NCBI GenBank assembly: GCA_021802375.1
Contig: JAKAAL010000411.1
Location: 1 to 5,117 of the forward strand
DNA length: 5,117 nucleotides
Direction of reading: 5' to 3'
Source: Bacillota bacterium
Lineage (GTDB): Bacteria > Bacillota_E > Sulfobacillia > Sulfobacillales > Sulfobacillaceae
In this document: piece after piece, positions 5,093 to 5,117 of the stretch
How the letters are laid out: every line of letters starts with the position of its first letter
How positions within the stretch are numbered: position 1 is the first letter of the stretch
Program-made: the position numbers and the translations under genes
The notes under the pieces: generated by a model
Seen by the model: the letters and a program-made list of their open reading frames with translations, nothing else
Told to the model about the DNA's origin: nothing
The model's database searches: none

Positions 5093-5117
5093 ATGGGGTT
5101 CACTCTTCATCCGTATC
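5093..5117 (+). CDS. Possible start of a further gene, cut by the right edge
   Basis: A G-rich SD-like run AAGGGGGG (5077-5084) ends 8 nt before ATG 5093, which opens a frame MGFTLHPY to the window end. An ATG at 5071 in another frame has only AAGG at 4-nt spacing. Only eight codons are visible, so this is a pointer, not an identification. It would be co-directional with rusA, about 100 bp downstream. Confidence 0.25.

Overview
The window is a bacterial accessory-type stretch of moderately high GC (55-60% by eye). Genes start at ATG and TTG behind Shine-Dalgarno (SD) sequences of AAGGAG, GAGGTG or AAAGGA type, which fits a Gram-positive-like (Firmicutes) host. A thermoacidophilic Firmicute such as Sulfobacillus is a guess from style only, and nothing in the sequence proves it. 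No tRNA, rRNA, CRISPR array or intact insertion sequence was seen.

Layout. Positions 1-3889 carry a co-directional block on the minus strand. Read in its own direction it contains: an SD and ATG at 3889 followed after 13 codons by an in-frame TGA; the C-terminal part of a superfamily 2 helicase (3772-2678) that starts at motif VI; a 104-bp gap with a triple 9-bp tandem repeat; an unrecognised 262-aa protein (2573-1785); a possible 27-aa mini-protein (1784-1701) filling the next gap; a 472-aa flagellin-like protein (1695-277); and, 30 bp on, the first 82 codons of an AIM24-family protein (from 246) running off the left edge. From 3890 to about 4524 there is no convincing gene. That stretch is dense in stem-loops (about 3924-4217) and has a strong G-quadruplex motif on the minus strand (4364-4407). 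On the plus strand, 4525-4989 encodes a RusA-family Holliday-junction resolvase. A possible new gene starts at 5093 and leaves the right edge.

Interpretation. A helicase remnant and a RusA-type resolvase suggest phage, plasmid or integrated-element DNA. The odd part is the cargo: a flagellin-fold protein and an AIM24-like protein, tightly spaced and probably co-transcribed, with no other flagellar gene visible. The helicase has lost its ATP-binding half within this window, and its junction with the stem-loop-rich segment looks like a rearrangement point. How these genes work together is inference. The most testable ideas are an element-borne surface or filament protein module, and a structured RNA between the two divergent blocks.
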